Assembly (NCBI GenBank): GCA_964036045.1
Contig: OZ038380.1
Location: forward strand, 119,174,699 to 119,238,698
Direction: 5' to 3'
DNA length: 64,000 nucleotides
Origin: Eutreptiella sp. 'Long Island Sound 2002'
Taxonomy: Eukaryota > Euglenozoa > Euglenophyceae > Eutreptiales > Eutreptiaceae
Under the pieces are notes generated by a model. The model was not told the origin of the DNA. It did no database searches and saw only the letters and a list, made by a program, of their open reading frames with translations. The position numbers and the translations under genes are program-made. Positions 11,501-21,544 of this stretch are shown here, in pieces (position 1 is the first letter of the stretch; every line of letters starts with the position of its first letter).

Positions 11501-12335
11501 GGGTGTGTGTGTGTTCGTGTGCCCGCTCCACTTGTACCCCGCCACTCCTGGTTGGGTTTGCGGCGTGGGTGTGTGTGCTTGGGCTCGGGTTTCGGCTGCG
11601 CCCCGCCACTCCCGGCTGGTGTGTTGGGGTGTGTGTGTGTTTGTGTGCGCGCTCCGCTTGTACCCCGCCACTCCTGGCTGCGTCTTGTGGTGTGGGTGTG
11701 TGTGCTTGGGCTCGGGTCTCGGTTGCACCCCACCACTCCCAGCTGGGGTGTTCAGGTGTGTGTGTGTTTGTGTGCGCGCTCCGCTTGTACCCCGCCACTC
11801 CTGGCTGGGTTGTGTGGTGTGGGTGTATGTGCTTCAACTCGCGTTTCGGCTGTGCCCCGCCACTCCTGGCTGGGTTCTTCGGGTGTGTGTGTGTTTGTGT
11901 GCGCACTCTGCCTGTACCCCGCCACTCCTGGCTATGGTGTGTGGTGTGGGTGTGTGTGCTTGTGCTCGGGTTTCGGCTGTGCCCCGCCACTAATGGCTGG
12001 GCTGTTGGGGTGTCTGTGTGTTTGTGTGCGCGCTCTGCCTGTAGCCCGCCACTCCTGGCTGGGGTGTGATGTGTTGGTGTGTGTGTCGGGCTGGGGTTTT
12101 GGCTGCTCCCCGCCACTCCTGGCTGGGTTGTTGAGGTGTGTGTGTGTTTGAGTGCGCGCTCCGCTTGTACCCCGCCACTCCTGGCTGGGCTGTGTGGTGT
12201 GGTAGTTTGTGCTTGGGCTCTGGTTTCGGCTGCGTGCCGCCACTCCTGGCTGGGGTGTTGGGATGTGTGCGTGTTTGTGTGCGCGCTCCGCTTGTACTCC
12301 GCCACTCCTGGCTCGGGTTTGTGGTGTGTGGGTTG
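8570..12335. repeat. two-part GT-rich satellite array with ~1.32 kb higher-order period
   Basis: Two related ~62-65-base subunits alternate, each opening with CCCCGCCACTCCTGGCTGGG. Subunit A continues into a GTGTGTGT stretch and GCGCGCTCCGCTTGTA. Subunit B continues into TGTGTGCTTGGGCTCGGGTT and TCGGCTGCG. Variant markers recur at one fixed distance: CTGCAGTGTT at 8957 and 10281, TTTGGCCTGG near 9175 and 10500, and GCTTGGGCCC/GCTTGGGCTC at 9361 and 10687, all about 1325 bases apart. Blocks of roughly ten dimers were therefore duplicated as units. Long ORFs on both strands are a by-product of the repeat lacking stop codons. Confidence 0.9.
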
Positions 12336-12339
12336 GCTG

Positions 12340-13060
12340 TTACCTGGCACCTGTTCCTGTGCCATGGTTCGTTGCGTGTTGTGCGCGCTGCCCGGGTTTG
12401 CGGCAGCCGGTGGCCGTTGTTGCTTCGCACCTGTCCGTGTGCCGTGGTTGTGGCTGGCAGCGTGCCTCTCTGGCGTCCCTTCTGGTCCCGCGTTCGTGCG
12501 CCACGCCTCTTCCGGTCCGGTCGCTCTCGGTGCCCCGGTCGGCTTTCCGGACGCCCTTTTGCCTTTCTGCATCCCGGGGAAATGCGCCCCCGGATTTACT
12601 GGGCGCCTGCGCAGGGCACGTGGAGGCCGGCCGAGAACAGGGCTCCTTGTGCCTGCCGCTGGCCCCTGCCGAGGCAGGGGCTCTGGGCTCGCTCCGCGTT
12701 GTACCCGTTTGGGGCCCCGCGATGGGGTTGTCTCTGGCGGGTCCCTCCGGCGTCTGTCTTGGGCTGCGTGCGCGGCGGTGGTTGGCGTGTGTGGACCCGG
12801 TCACTGACGCGTCCGGTTTCCTGTACCGCCCATCTTTTGACGGGAAACTCGGCCGGTGCACCGGGGCTGTCTAGTGTGGACGCCGACACCGCCCCTTTCG
12901 GGTCGGAGGATGCAACGCCCGGGTCCCGCGCGTGTGTGCTACTGCGTGCTCCGCTTGGCCTGGTCGGACAGGCCGGCCTCCCAGGCGCGTTCGGGTGTGC
13001 CTCACCTTTTCCTGTAGCCGCTTTGTCCTTCTTCTTTGTTCGGCCCCCTCCGGGCTTGGG
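12340..13060 (-). repeat. block B, conserved non-coding module, copy in E1
   Basis: About 700 bases that match the reverse strand of about 23050-23790 over most of their length. Shared runs include GCACGTGGAGGCCGGCC, TGCCTGCCGCTGGCCCCTGC, GTTTCCTGTACCGCC or close variants, and GTGTGGACGC. In both places block B sits between a tandem array and a low-complexity tract. Conservation with an intact layout suggests functional sequence of the element, perhaps regulatory. I find no protein family in it, although open frames exist on both strands. Confidence 0.65.
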
Positions 13061-13069
13061 TCGATCTGT

Positions 13070-14460
13070 TTGCTGTGGTGTTTTTCTCTTCCCGTTTGTG
13101 CGCCCCTGTTGTGTCCGACGATCCGTGTTTTCCGGCCTGGGGTGCCTTGGGCCTTGGCATACTGGTTGGCCCCCCCCTTTGTTTTTTTTTTTGATTTTTT
13201 TTTGCCGCCCCCCGCCTTGTTTTTTTTTTTTTTTGGCTCCTCCTTTGTGTTTTGTTCGTGGCGTTTTTCTTTGTTTTTTTTTCCGCTGCTCTGTTTGTTG
13301 TTCTATTTTCTTCCTCTGCCCCGTTTGTTGTTTTCTTTTTGTGCCTGTTGTGCGGTGCGGGGTCTTTTTGTGTGTTTGTGGCTGTGGGGTGTGCTGGTGT
13401 GTGGTGCTGTTGCCGCTGCGGTCTGTGGTGCGTTGTGTGTTTTGCCTGGTGCTGTGTGGCGTGCCTGTGCTAGGCTGGGTTCTCGCGCCTTGCTGTCCGG
13501 CGTGATGTTGTGGTTGGTCGTGTTGGGCTGTTTTTGTTGTTCTCTGCTGTCGTGTGCTGCTGTGTTCTCTGCTGGTTTTTTTCTTTGCGTTGTTCTGTGC
13601 GTTCCCGTGCTTGTCCGTGTTGTTTTGGTCTGTGTGAGGCTCGCCCGTGGTGCGTCTTGCTGTGTGGCGTGGGGCTGTCGCGTTGTTGTTGTGCTGGCTT
13701 CTGTTGCGCTGTGCCGTTTGGTGCTCTGCCGTGCCGTGGTGCGTCTCTTGGTTCTGTGCTGTGTTGTTTGTTTTGTTGCGGTGCTTGGGTTGCATCTTCC
13801 CTCGTCCGCTGCTGTGGCGTGTTGTTGTGCTCTGTCTGTCCTTCGGCGCGGTGCTGTGTAGTCCTGCTGTGCTGCCTGTGGTCGGTGTGCTGTCGTTCCT
13901 TGTGCCGTGTTTCTGGGCGCCTCATTTTTCGTGGCACCTCTTGTGTGGTGCTGTGTTGGTGTGCCGGTGTCGTTGCTCTATGTGCGGTGCTCTCTCGCCC
14001 CTCTGGCGCTGGCTGGTGTTGTGTGTTGTTGCCTGATGTGTTGAGGTGTTTGGTGTTGGGCTTGGCTGTCCTCTGTTGTCTCCTGGTGGCTCCCGGTGTC
14101 GTGTTCCAGTGGTGCTGTCCCTGTCTGGCCGTGTGGCTCGCCGTTCTGTGGTTTGGTGTGGTGTGTCTCGGCGCTCCGCTCCCCTGTTTTGTGTTCTGTG
14201 GTGCTTTGCTGTCCTGCTGTGGTGTGCTGTTGTGCTCTGCTGTCTGTTTGCGTCGTTGCCTGTGCTTGTTGTTTGTTTCCTCCCGCTGCGCTTTCTGCTT
14301 CGTGTGTCCTGCTCTGCTTCCCTGTGGTTGGTGGGCCTGCTGTGGCACTCTGCTCCGCTGTGTTGTGTCCTGTGGTGCTGTGCTGTCGTGTGGTGCTGTG
14401 CTGCTGTGTCCAGGTGTTTTTTTGCGGTGTTGTGTGTGCTTGCTGTCGCTTTTTCCTTCA
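13070..14460. repeat. GT/CA-rich low-complexity tract of E1
   Basis: Almost entirely GTGCTGTG/TGTTGTGC-like words on the plus strand, preceded at 13170-13240 by long T runs broken by CCCC and GCCGCC. Equivalent CA-rich tracts follow the same head in E2 (20105-21340) and E5 (63040-64000), so this is a stable component of the family and not random expansion. Frames as long as 365 residues are open here but consist of Cys/Val/Leu or Thr/Gln/His/Arg and are not credible proteins. Confidence 0.75.
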
Positions 14461-14628
14461 AAACCACTGCAAAACACATTTTGAAAAAAGAATTTTTTTG
14501 AAATAAAAAAAAATAATGCACTACCCAACACAACCGCGAGCAACAAGACCATGTACTTTGTGCTCACTTACGTGTCACCCGTCGTTGGCGGCGTTGGCGG
14601 CGATGCTCTGGTGTTCGTGGGCTCTTAC

Positions 14629-14699
14629 TTGAGTTGGTCGTTGTCAAAGTTGTTGGCGTTCATTGCTAGGGGTTTACCGCTTTCCCCCAGTGCTGCCGC
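14629..14699 (-). other. splice-flanked module of E1 (candidate exon)
   Basis: On the minus strand a pyrimidine tract and CTCAG (plus 14700-14704) are followed by 71 bases and then AAGTAAG (GTAAG on plus 14624-14628). The module contains a tiny frame from ATG to TAA that spans the putative donor site. The same arrangement with diverged sequence occurs at 19907-19999 and 62736-62916. The position and both splice motifs are conserved, which suggests a real exon or a splice-competent 5' leader. The exons are otherwise poorly conserved. Confidence 0.45.
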
Positions 14700-14759
14700 C
14701 TGAGCCGCAGGGCAAGGGGTGTGATAGGTACGAGGGTGGGGAGGGAGGTACATGGAGAA

Positions 14760-15102
14760 GAATAAGAAAAAGGCGACAGGGTGGGACGCGAGGGTTCGTG
14801 GCGAGCTACGAAATTTCTCAGAGTTTTACGCGCTGCTCGTGACGCCTTTGTCTTTGCCCAATGGCTGGTTAGACTACGAGATGGACGGCGTTATGCTCCT
14901 ACGAGGGTTACGGTGCTTCTGGCTCTAAATATTCACCTATTTAAGGTCGAAAACATTTTCGTCGCGTTTTTACGCCTTTCGCACCGCGCTTTTTGGCCTA
15001 AGCGTTTCTATTGCTATTTAGCCTTATTTTCAGCTACTCAGAACATTTTTTTGTGCCGTTTTACCCTACTTTTTTTTTCATTCTGGCGAGACGCCAGCGC
15101 GC
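14760..15102 (-). repeat. conserved head of composite element, copy 1 (E1)
   Basis: On the minus strand the head opens with a hairpin CTGGCG-TCT-CGCCAG (plus 15080-15096) followed by AGAATGAA, then an A-rich stretch, AGAAACGCTTAGGCC, AAAAAGCGCG, GCGTAAAAACGCG and, near its end, CCATGTACCTCCC. Copies at 19497-19870 and 62370-62680 share this order, the hairpin and these words. It is the best-conserved mark of the family. Confidence 0.7.
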
Positions 15103-15119
15103 GGGACCTTAGATATTCA

Positions 15120-15665
15120 CGACACGGGCCATGTGACCCTCGGTACCGCTTCAGTATTCTTCCAAGGTTTTCCCAGCAACGAAATTGGGCACCTAGGGCC
15201 GAAGAGACATGGGGCATACCCCGTCGCACCGTGTAAAGACCTCCGCTGGGTTCAACAAGGACGCAGACCGGGGTATAATCAGGACACCACTTCTACGGCT
15301 TGCCTTTAGGTCCTCAGGCTTAGCACACTCACACAGACATAGGCAGGTATAGGAGGGGTTCAGTCCTTAGGCTTCCTCTGCAAGGCATGCGTCTCAGTGA
15401 GCCTCCACAACTCTCCCAGGCTCTTCTGGGACAGGTAGTCAGCCAGAACGGTGTTTGGGTGTGCCTCAGGGAGCAGAAAGGCAGGAACAGCTTCCCAGCT
15501 AGGCTACCCAACTCCAAACTCTTCCCAGAGGGTCAGAAACTGCAACCCTTGGCGGTAGCATTGTCGAAGGATATAGCTCACCAGGTAGAAGCCTTCTTTA
15601 GCCATCTCCTCAGCGTTGATGTCGGGGAGTTCTCCTTCTATTTCAATCGGTCTGGCAGCAGCGGG
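15120..15665. other. no recognised gene
   Basis: Sequence between the E1 head and the end of the Ty3-type integrase relic. It has a CT-rich minus-strand ORF of 62 residues (15329-15517) without features. It could be the degraded 3' part of the retroelement that carried the integrase. Confidence 0.35.
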
Positions 15666-16481
15666 TCAAGAGCAGGGATATCCTTGTCGTTTAGTTCTTA
15701 TTCTTCCCCCCTGAGATCCTCTCGGTCGTAGTAGCGCTTCAGTCGTTGAGCTGCGAACAGCAGGTCGGGGAGAATACCGCAGAGTGATGCGCTGACTGTC
15801 CACTGACAAGATCTTGTAGGGCCCAAAGTAGGGGTCATCCCTGGTAGAGCGAGGCGAATCGGGTACCAGACTGTGGTGCACCAACAGCCAGTCACGCTCT
15901 TGGTAGGAAGCAGGCACTTCCTGCTTGTTTTTCTGGCTCCAGTGTGGCTCCCTCGCTAGTTGGAGCGTAGCCCTGGCCTTGTCCACCTTGTCTTGTTGTT
16001 GCTCTACCCATCTACCGACTGTAGAGTAGGAATCCTCAGAATAGAAGGCATGTAGGAGGCAGGCCAGGCAGCCCATGAATAGCTCGTGGTGTGAATAGCC
16101 AGTTGCTGGACTCGAATGTGAGGTCATCGTCAGGGAAGAATTGTGGAGTAGTTTCACCAAGTCGTTGGTGCGTTCAATCTTGCACCATATCCTGACGTTC
16201 TCCCTCCGAACTCGGATCTTGCGCCCACATAGGGGTTTACTCCAATGAGTGTAGGGAACACCCTTAGACACTTTGACATTGAGGGACCTCAGCACTCGCT
16301 TGTACCAACCAGTGTGTGAGCATACTCGGACGTCTTCCTCCAAATTGAGCTCTTTAGGTGCCCCATAGACACTGAACGACTCTTCGAGGAGTATCTTAAT
16401 GGTCTCCTCGCCGGTGATGTGTTTGGTGCATGGGAACACTAGGGTGAGAATTGTCAGCCCCCAGGTCACCACTAGGGCCAA
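15666..16481 (-). pseudogene. Ty3-type integrase core and C-terminal domain, degenerate
   Basis: In Ty3-type LTR elements integrase joins the cDNA to the host chromosome. The 271-residue frame starts in the second strand of the catalytic core (residues about 10-20: hydrophobic strand then FPCTKHITGEE) and includes the VYGAPKEL turn that precedes the second catalytic Asp. It then runs through the TGYSHHELFMG stretch and the C-terminal beta-barrel with DPYFGPYKILSVD. At the second catalytic position the frame reads EED within NLEEDVRV, so the Asp is at least displaced. The upstream half lies in another frame (16472-16950). No chromodomain is visible. Start and stop are those of the open stretch, not of the original gene. 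Confidence 0.75.
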
Positions 16482-16950
16482 GCCGTAGCCCCCAAAAACT
16501 TGCGCGTCTCAGTGTACTCCACGTAGAGCACACTGTTGGCACATGGAGGCATGGGAAGGGTCAAATGAAGACCTCTATCCCTGATATCTCCAGCTTTGCA
16601 GGAGCGGCATGGGCAGTTGTCCACGATGGGTGGGAGGATTCCCCGTGGTTGATCATCACTCCACGTAGAGTGGAACCACTTTTTGAACAGCTTCAAGGTA
16701 CGGTCATCACCAACAGGACCACTGCACTCATGGGTCCATTTGAAGAGAGCCAGAAAACGCTTGCTAGGCTCGACTATCAGGTCTTCATGCCAGACATAGG
16801 TCTTATAGCGTTTTTACTGCTCTGGGCTGACCAGGACAGGTTTGGGACGCTTCTGCAGGCGTTTGTAGATACCTCCAAACTGCCTCAGGTACTCCACTTT
16901 TGGAGTACATCTAGGTGTTTGATCATGATAATGTGCAGGTCAAGGTGTCA
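16472..16950 (-). pseudogene. Ty3-type integrase N-terminal part, frameshifted
   Basis: Minus-strand frames here carry the region just before the integrase core. It includes a YKRLQKR helix, a stretch ending NCPCRSCKAGD that resembles the zinc-binding CxxC half of the HHCC domain, and LPMPPCANSVLYVEYTETR, where the first catalytic Asp of the core is expected but Glu is seen. At least one stop (TAA near 16813-16818) and a frameshift near 16.48 kb separate the pieces. The outer part (about 16800-16990) matches 29476-29730, showing that two independent fragments of this family break off at nearly the same point, next to AAAATTTACAATT. Confidence 0.6.
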
Positions 16951-17453
16951 CCTATGATCCTCCGCGCCAGAAGATCACAAGTTTGGCTCCAAAAGTTTCA
17001 ACCAACTGAAAATTTACAATTCACTTTCTGAGTGTCTATATTGTTTCGATTTCTCAGCATCTGTAATGCAGGGACCTCGGCACGTCCAGAAAAACTGCAG
17101 ACACTGATAGCAATCCTACATCACGTGATCAAATTCTCCAGACGCCAAACCCTCAGGTCCAGCCTGCCGGATCGTCATTTCGCCACTGTTGCAGCAGACC
17201 CCGCAAATTCACGAAAAAATGTACCGACAGCCAGAAGTCGTCCTGCAGCTGCTCACGACTTGCCTCACGCTTCAGGTTCAACCACAAAAGTTGTTGTTGC
17301 GAGAACAAGAGTTCTTCGGCTTCTTTACAGCGTTGCCGCAGTTTCGGAGAACAGCATCTGAGTATTTTCAGTGTTGATATAAACCTGCAGTAGAGGAGTC
17401 ATGACCGCCGCAATACAGCGAGTTCGTCCAACAGCTCCCCTGCACTACAGTTA

Positions 17454-18475
17454 ATGCAACTCAATCTCCAGGGGATGCCAAGAACCAGCCTTCTCGCACG
17501 TCTCCTTGCCACTCTGCCGTCATCAGCGACCAGACTCCAGTACAGCAGTGCTCGCCGGCGAGAAATTGCTCTCATAAAACGTTGTCACTGTGGCCTGGTC
17601 CCCCACCTGGAAGATGTACCCGCCCAAAATGCTAGTCAAGGAATGGTACCGAAGCGCAAGCAGCAGCCGCAGTCACAATGGGCAGGGAAGCCGCGCCCGA
17701 ACTATCAAGACCGCTCAGAGCTAAGTGACGAACAGTGGTGCCAGAGAATGCAACCCAAGTTCAGACGGCTGATTTTTGATACCGGCATATTTGCGTCGCA
17801 CAACCCGTTTTCTGTCTTATCCACGAAGCCGAAGTGGGTTCAATATGATGCAAGTGAAACGCGGCAACGCAGAATCAAGGTGAGCGCCAGCAAACACCCT
17901 TGCGGCAGAAACAAAAGGACGGCTTTCTGGCGCTCACAACCAGCCAAGAGTGCAAAGGTAAGGGAACACAGCATTATACCTCCACCTTTGGCCGTATGGA
18001 AAAAAGACCACCCAGCAAGCCAGAGCCTACGCGTACAAGCGAGCCACCCAGCGTACCAGGACGTCAGTCTGAGGCCTCAGATTCTGACAATGGAACGCCG
18101 TTGCTACAGAGTTCCTCAAGCTCTTGCTCATGGGCGCCCAGCGGCCCGGAAGGCCGCATCAGGAGTTCGTCCAGTGCACCTTCGTCTACAACCAGTGACG
18201 CTTTTCCGTCCCTCCCTCCGCCCGGGTATTGGACACGAGGCGGAGTGACAACCATACAGGAAGACCTGAACTGGCTAGAGAATGACCTATCAGTTACAGC
18301 AACGACATCTCCTGACGAAGCCCACAAGCTAAACCCAGCGCCTGAGGCTGCACAAGCCCCTCAGTATCATGTCAGTGCTGGAATACACAATCAACAAAAG
18401 CTTCATGCATCCGTGCGTTACCTCCCTCGCAGGCCAAGTTCTAGGCCTCCAGAAGAGATCGCCCCCAACAACTGA
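17454..18475 (+). pseudogene. gag-like relic with degenerate zinc knuckle
   Basis: Two overlapping frames, 17454-18248 (264 residues) and 17900-18475 (191 residues), look like one protein with a frameshift. Around residues 43-54 of the first frame, the sequence RCHCGLVPHLEDVP resembles a retroviral-type zinc knuckle (Cys-x2-Cys-x4-His-x4-Cys). It has Cys-x-Cys spacing and a Val where the last Cys belongs. The second frame is Ser/Pro-rich, as gag tails often are. It reads opposite to the neighbouring integrase relic, so the two belong to different insertions or to a rearranged one. Confidence 0.35.
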
Positions 18476-18599
18476 CAGGAGTCCTCGCCCGGCTGGACTC
18501 TCGAACTATCATATGTCTACAAGCGGAGCACCGGCTCCTTCTCGTGAGCGCAACTTAAGGTCTGCTCTTGGACGCCACTGAGCCAACGACCTCCCCACG

Positions 18600-19240
18600 G
18601 CCGTCCCTTCTTCACCATCAGGGACCCATACATTTCCCCTGACTCAGCGTTCTCAGTATGCAGGCCTGCCTATATCACTGTCTGTTTTCTTTCATCCTGA
18701 GACAATGTCACCCTTCTATTTCAGCAACATCATAAGGCTTGACTTTTGCTCACGTGCTGGGAGAGTCGGCTACTGGGATTTTCCCCTAGGGGTGAAACAG
18801 CGGCGGTTTCGAAACTCTGCAGGGCACCAACTGCCTGGCTATCCGGCTCCCACAGTTTCTTGTATATTTTTACATTTTCAAACCTTGTCCACAAATTCCT
18901 ATTTTTCACAGTCACCGGCTTCGTACTCTGGCACACAGCGAGAGTAGTGTTCCATTCTTCCACAAGAAGAATCTATCTCCCACCTGACCACCAGCACATA
19001 CCAGTCCAGGCACTTCAAACACCTACACACATTTACACACAACACAAAACACATACACACTCAAACAAGCCTTTTACCATTATGTTCCACCCGGCCACCC
19101 ACCAACCACACACACCAGATACACCTCAGGTCTCCAGATGCAACTAAACCCACCTATGATATAGATAAATCCGCTGAGGATGTACATAAAAGAAAATGGG
19201 GAGGCAGGCCATGAACACATTGTGAGAAATCATCATCATC
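18600..19240. other. no recognised gene
   Basis: Moderately AT-rich, with an ACACA-rich stretch at about 19020-19070 and a CAT microsatellite at about 19228-19243. No domain or splice structure seen. Confidence 0.4.
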
Positions 19241-19248
19241 ATCATTAA

Positions 19249-19490
19249 AAAGATTTACAATTTGGGCACAAAATGCTATTTTGGTGTGCCATTTGCGTCC
19301 AACCATACTTTTTTTTGCTACCACAACCGTTCATTGCGATTTCCTCATCTCATGAACAGGTTAAAACTCCCCGGCCTTCATGCATCTTGATGTATATTGG
19401 TGGCATTGGTGCACATTGCGTCAAAAGTCACACAATGTGGCTTTGTCATCAAACACCTTCGATCAAATCCAAGTGAAACCATTACAATTA
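19249..19490 (+). repeat. dispersed AT-rich repeat, copy 1
   Basis: Matches 29731-29972 along its length. Shared words include TTTACAATTTGGGCACAA, CATCTCATGAA, CACACAATGTGG and TTTGTCATCA. A CTTGATCAAATCC-like word followed by AAGTGAAA is also shared. The left border, a TTTACAATT run, is also where the two integrase fragments end, so this may be the untranslated or LTR part of that retroelement family. Confidence 0.6.
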
Positions 19491-19496
19491 AAGGTA

Positions 19497-19870
19497 CGCG
19501 CGCGCACGCTGGCGCCTGGTGCCACAATGAAATCCAAAGATAGGTAACACAAGACGAATGCATTTTCTAAATACTTAAAGCTAAAGCTAATTAGCATCAG
19601 AAACGGCTAGGCAAAAAAGCGCGCTGCAAAACGCGTTAAAAGGCGACCAAACATGTTTTGGAACTTGACTGGGTGAATAGTGACCGCCGTAAATACTGTA
19701 ACGCTCCTAGAAGCATGACACCGTGCCCTCCTTGTCTAGCACGCCTTAAACGCAAAGAAAAACCCGTCGGGAGCAGCACGTAAAACTAAAAAAAAACGTT
19801 CTGACTTGCCGCTGCGCCCCTTAACCACCGACGCTGATTCTCACTCTTTTCTCTCTACATGTACCTCCCC
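19497..19870 (+). repeat. conserved head of composite element, copy 2 (E2)
   Basis: Opens with GCGCGCACGCTGGCGCC and a weaker form of the hairpin (TGGCGCC/GGTGCCA), then CACAATGAAA. Further in it has CTAATTAGCATCAGAAACGG, AAAAAAGCGCGCTGC, GCGTTAAAAGG, CTGTAACGC and ACATGTACCTCCCC, in the same order as the E1 and E5 heads. Confidence 0.65.
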
Positions 19871-19906
19871 TCTCTCCCTTGTTCCCCCCTTCTCCTTTTC
19901 TCTCAG

Positions 19907-19999
19907 CTTAGGCGAGTGGCCCTTGGGGAAATGCGCTTAACCCCTTGCAAAGACGACAGAATCAACGACAACGCCATCATCGAGGTCGCGGCGTCACAA
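19907..19999 (+). other. splice-flanked module of E2 (candidate exon)
   Basis: A 40-base pyrimidine tract ending CTCTCAG (19900-19906) precedes 93 bases that end in CAA and are followed by GTAAG (20000-20004). The internal word CCCCTTGCAAAGA matches CCCCTTGCAACAAAG in the E5 module. See the E1 copy for the comparison. Confidence 0.45.
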
Positions 20000-20104
20000 G
20001 TAAGACAGCGATGCAGAAATGGTCTGCTCGCTTGCCTCTGTGCTTTTGGAAGTGTATAATTGTATTATACACTCCAAAGCTGAAACATATTCAACGGACG
20101 TTGC

Positions 20105-21340
20105 AGCGATTTTCAAAAGGAGGGGAAAGCAAACAAACACAGTCAACAAAACAAACAAGACAGCAGGACAGGTCACCGGAACACCACACGGAAGCACAGC
20201 ACAACGGGGGACAGCACGGACAAGCAGGGCACAAAGGGAAAGCAGGGCAACGCAGCAACCCGCACCAAACAACAGGAAAGCCGGCCACGTGCCACACAGG
20301 GACACACACGCGGAGGGCCGCAGCACAGCACCACAGGGCGCAGGACAACACCGCACAGCGCGCAGCAGCATGGTACAACACGCACGCAGCAGCAGAGCGC
20401 AGCACTGCACCAAGGAACACCAAGGGAAACAGCAGAACACACAGAGAGGCACCGCGGCACCAGGCACCAGAGACTCACAGGCCAAACGAACAGAAGGACC
20501 CAAGCGCACCAACACAGCGCAGCAGAGCACAGCACAGAATGGAGACGACGGGGTACACACAGCACAAAGGACCGCGGCAAACAACAGCACGCACCAACAC
20601 ACGACGGGAAAACACACACAGGACACAGCACACAGCACCGAGACACACGACAGAAGGGACAGTACCCCAGAGCCACAGACAGCGCCCGAGGGCACAATGT
20701 AGCAAGCAGCGGCACCGAGCAGAGCGAGACAAAACAGCAAAGCGCACAACACCTGAACGCCGAGCGGAACAACGGGCGGCAAAGCGACAGCGCTGCACCC
20801 AGGGACACAGCAGAGCAAACAACAACGCAGACCAAAACGAGCCTAAAGGAGGACAACGTAGCAGGACTTCGCGACCATACGACCAGAGACGCGGTACGAC
20901 ACACAACAGCAACCAAAAACACGGCACAGCACAGCACAACACACAGAAAGCCGCCCCAAACAACACCGCACAGCGCGCAGCAGTCCACAAGAACACAAGG
21001 CAGAAGACCACAGCACGACACACAGCACAGGACACGGCACACGGCAGTTCAACACACCAGACAAAAGGCCGGCACAGCGCGGGCACACCAGACAGCACAG
21101 CGGACAACACACACACCAGGGGGGTGGGGGGGCAGCAGGCGGCGACAACCGCAAACAAACGCCAGGCAAGCAGGCAGGAGCAAAGCAGCAGAGGAAAAAC
21201 ACCGGGCATTGAGCGGCAGGGCAACAACACCCGCCAAAAATACACACCAGAGGGGGAGGGAGAGGAACGAGAAGCCACAGACAGCAGTAAAAAAAAAGAA
21301 CTACAAAAGAGGAAAAGGAGGGGCGGGGAGAAACAAACAG
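20105..21340. repeat. CA-rich low-complexity tract of E2
   Basis: Starts with TTTTCAAAAGGAGGGG and GCAAACAAACAC, a border also seen at about 63030 (TTTTGAAAAG then AACAAACAAACAC). It then consists of ACAGCACA-type words. Frames of up to 532 residues are open on both strands because such words contain no stops. Composition (Gln/Thr/His/Arg or Cys/Val/Leu) is not protein-like. Confidence 0.75.
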
Positions 21341-21544
21341 CAAAGCAAGGGAACCGAGGCCCAGGGCAGAAACGACGGGGAGCAATCACAGAGGGAGAAA
21401 AAAACGGATGGGTTAGGGGATTCCACTCTAGAAAAAGCCGGAGACAACGAGGGCGGAAGGAAATGCAGAGTGCCAAGGCCAAGGGCACCCAAGGCTGGAA
21501 ACCACGGGAAGACGAAGACAGCGAGGGCGCGAGGCACCTTTGAT

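Larger units (their letters stand above)
8034..15102 (-). mobile_element. composite repeat element E1 (ORF-less, non-autonomous)
   Basis: Read on the minus strand the order is: head ending in a hairpin (15102 to about 14760), splice-flanked module (14629-14699), CA-rich tract (about 14460 to 13070), block B (about 13060 to 12340), two-part satellite (12335 to 8570), 3' segment (about 8560 to 8045) and a short TAGG-like tail. The head, module and CA tract recur at 19.5-21.5 and 62.4-64 kb, block B recurs near 23.0-23.8 kb, and the 3' segment recurs at 38.5-39.05 kb in the opposite orientation. GGGAACCTTAG (8023-8033) and GGGACCTTAG (15103-15112) flank the unit and could be a target-site duplication. 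No protein domain lies within it, so it would depend on proteins made elsewhere. Confidence 0.55.

Noticed and set aside
8122-12807. Chains of long plus-strand ORFs (up to 485 residues) and matching minus-strand ORFs (up to 489 residues)
   Set aside because: They are translations of the satellite array. Several frames on both strands are open at once and the residues repeat with the DNA unit. No start, splice or domain evidence.
15080-15112. Helitron 3' end (hairpin followed by a CTRR-like end)
   Set aside because: The hairpin is there, but the expected CTRR end and a 5' TC end are not conserved in the other two heads, and no Rep/helicase sequence is present.
19945-21543. 532-residue Gln/Arg/Thr-rich ORF and opposite Cys/Val-rich ORF
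   Set aside because: Low-complexity CA words contain no stops in several frames. The same tract occurs in E1 and E5 without a conserved frame.
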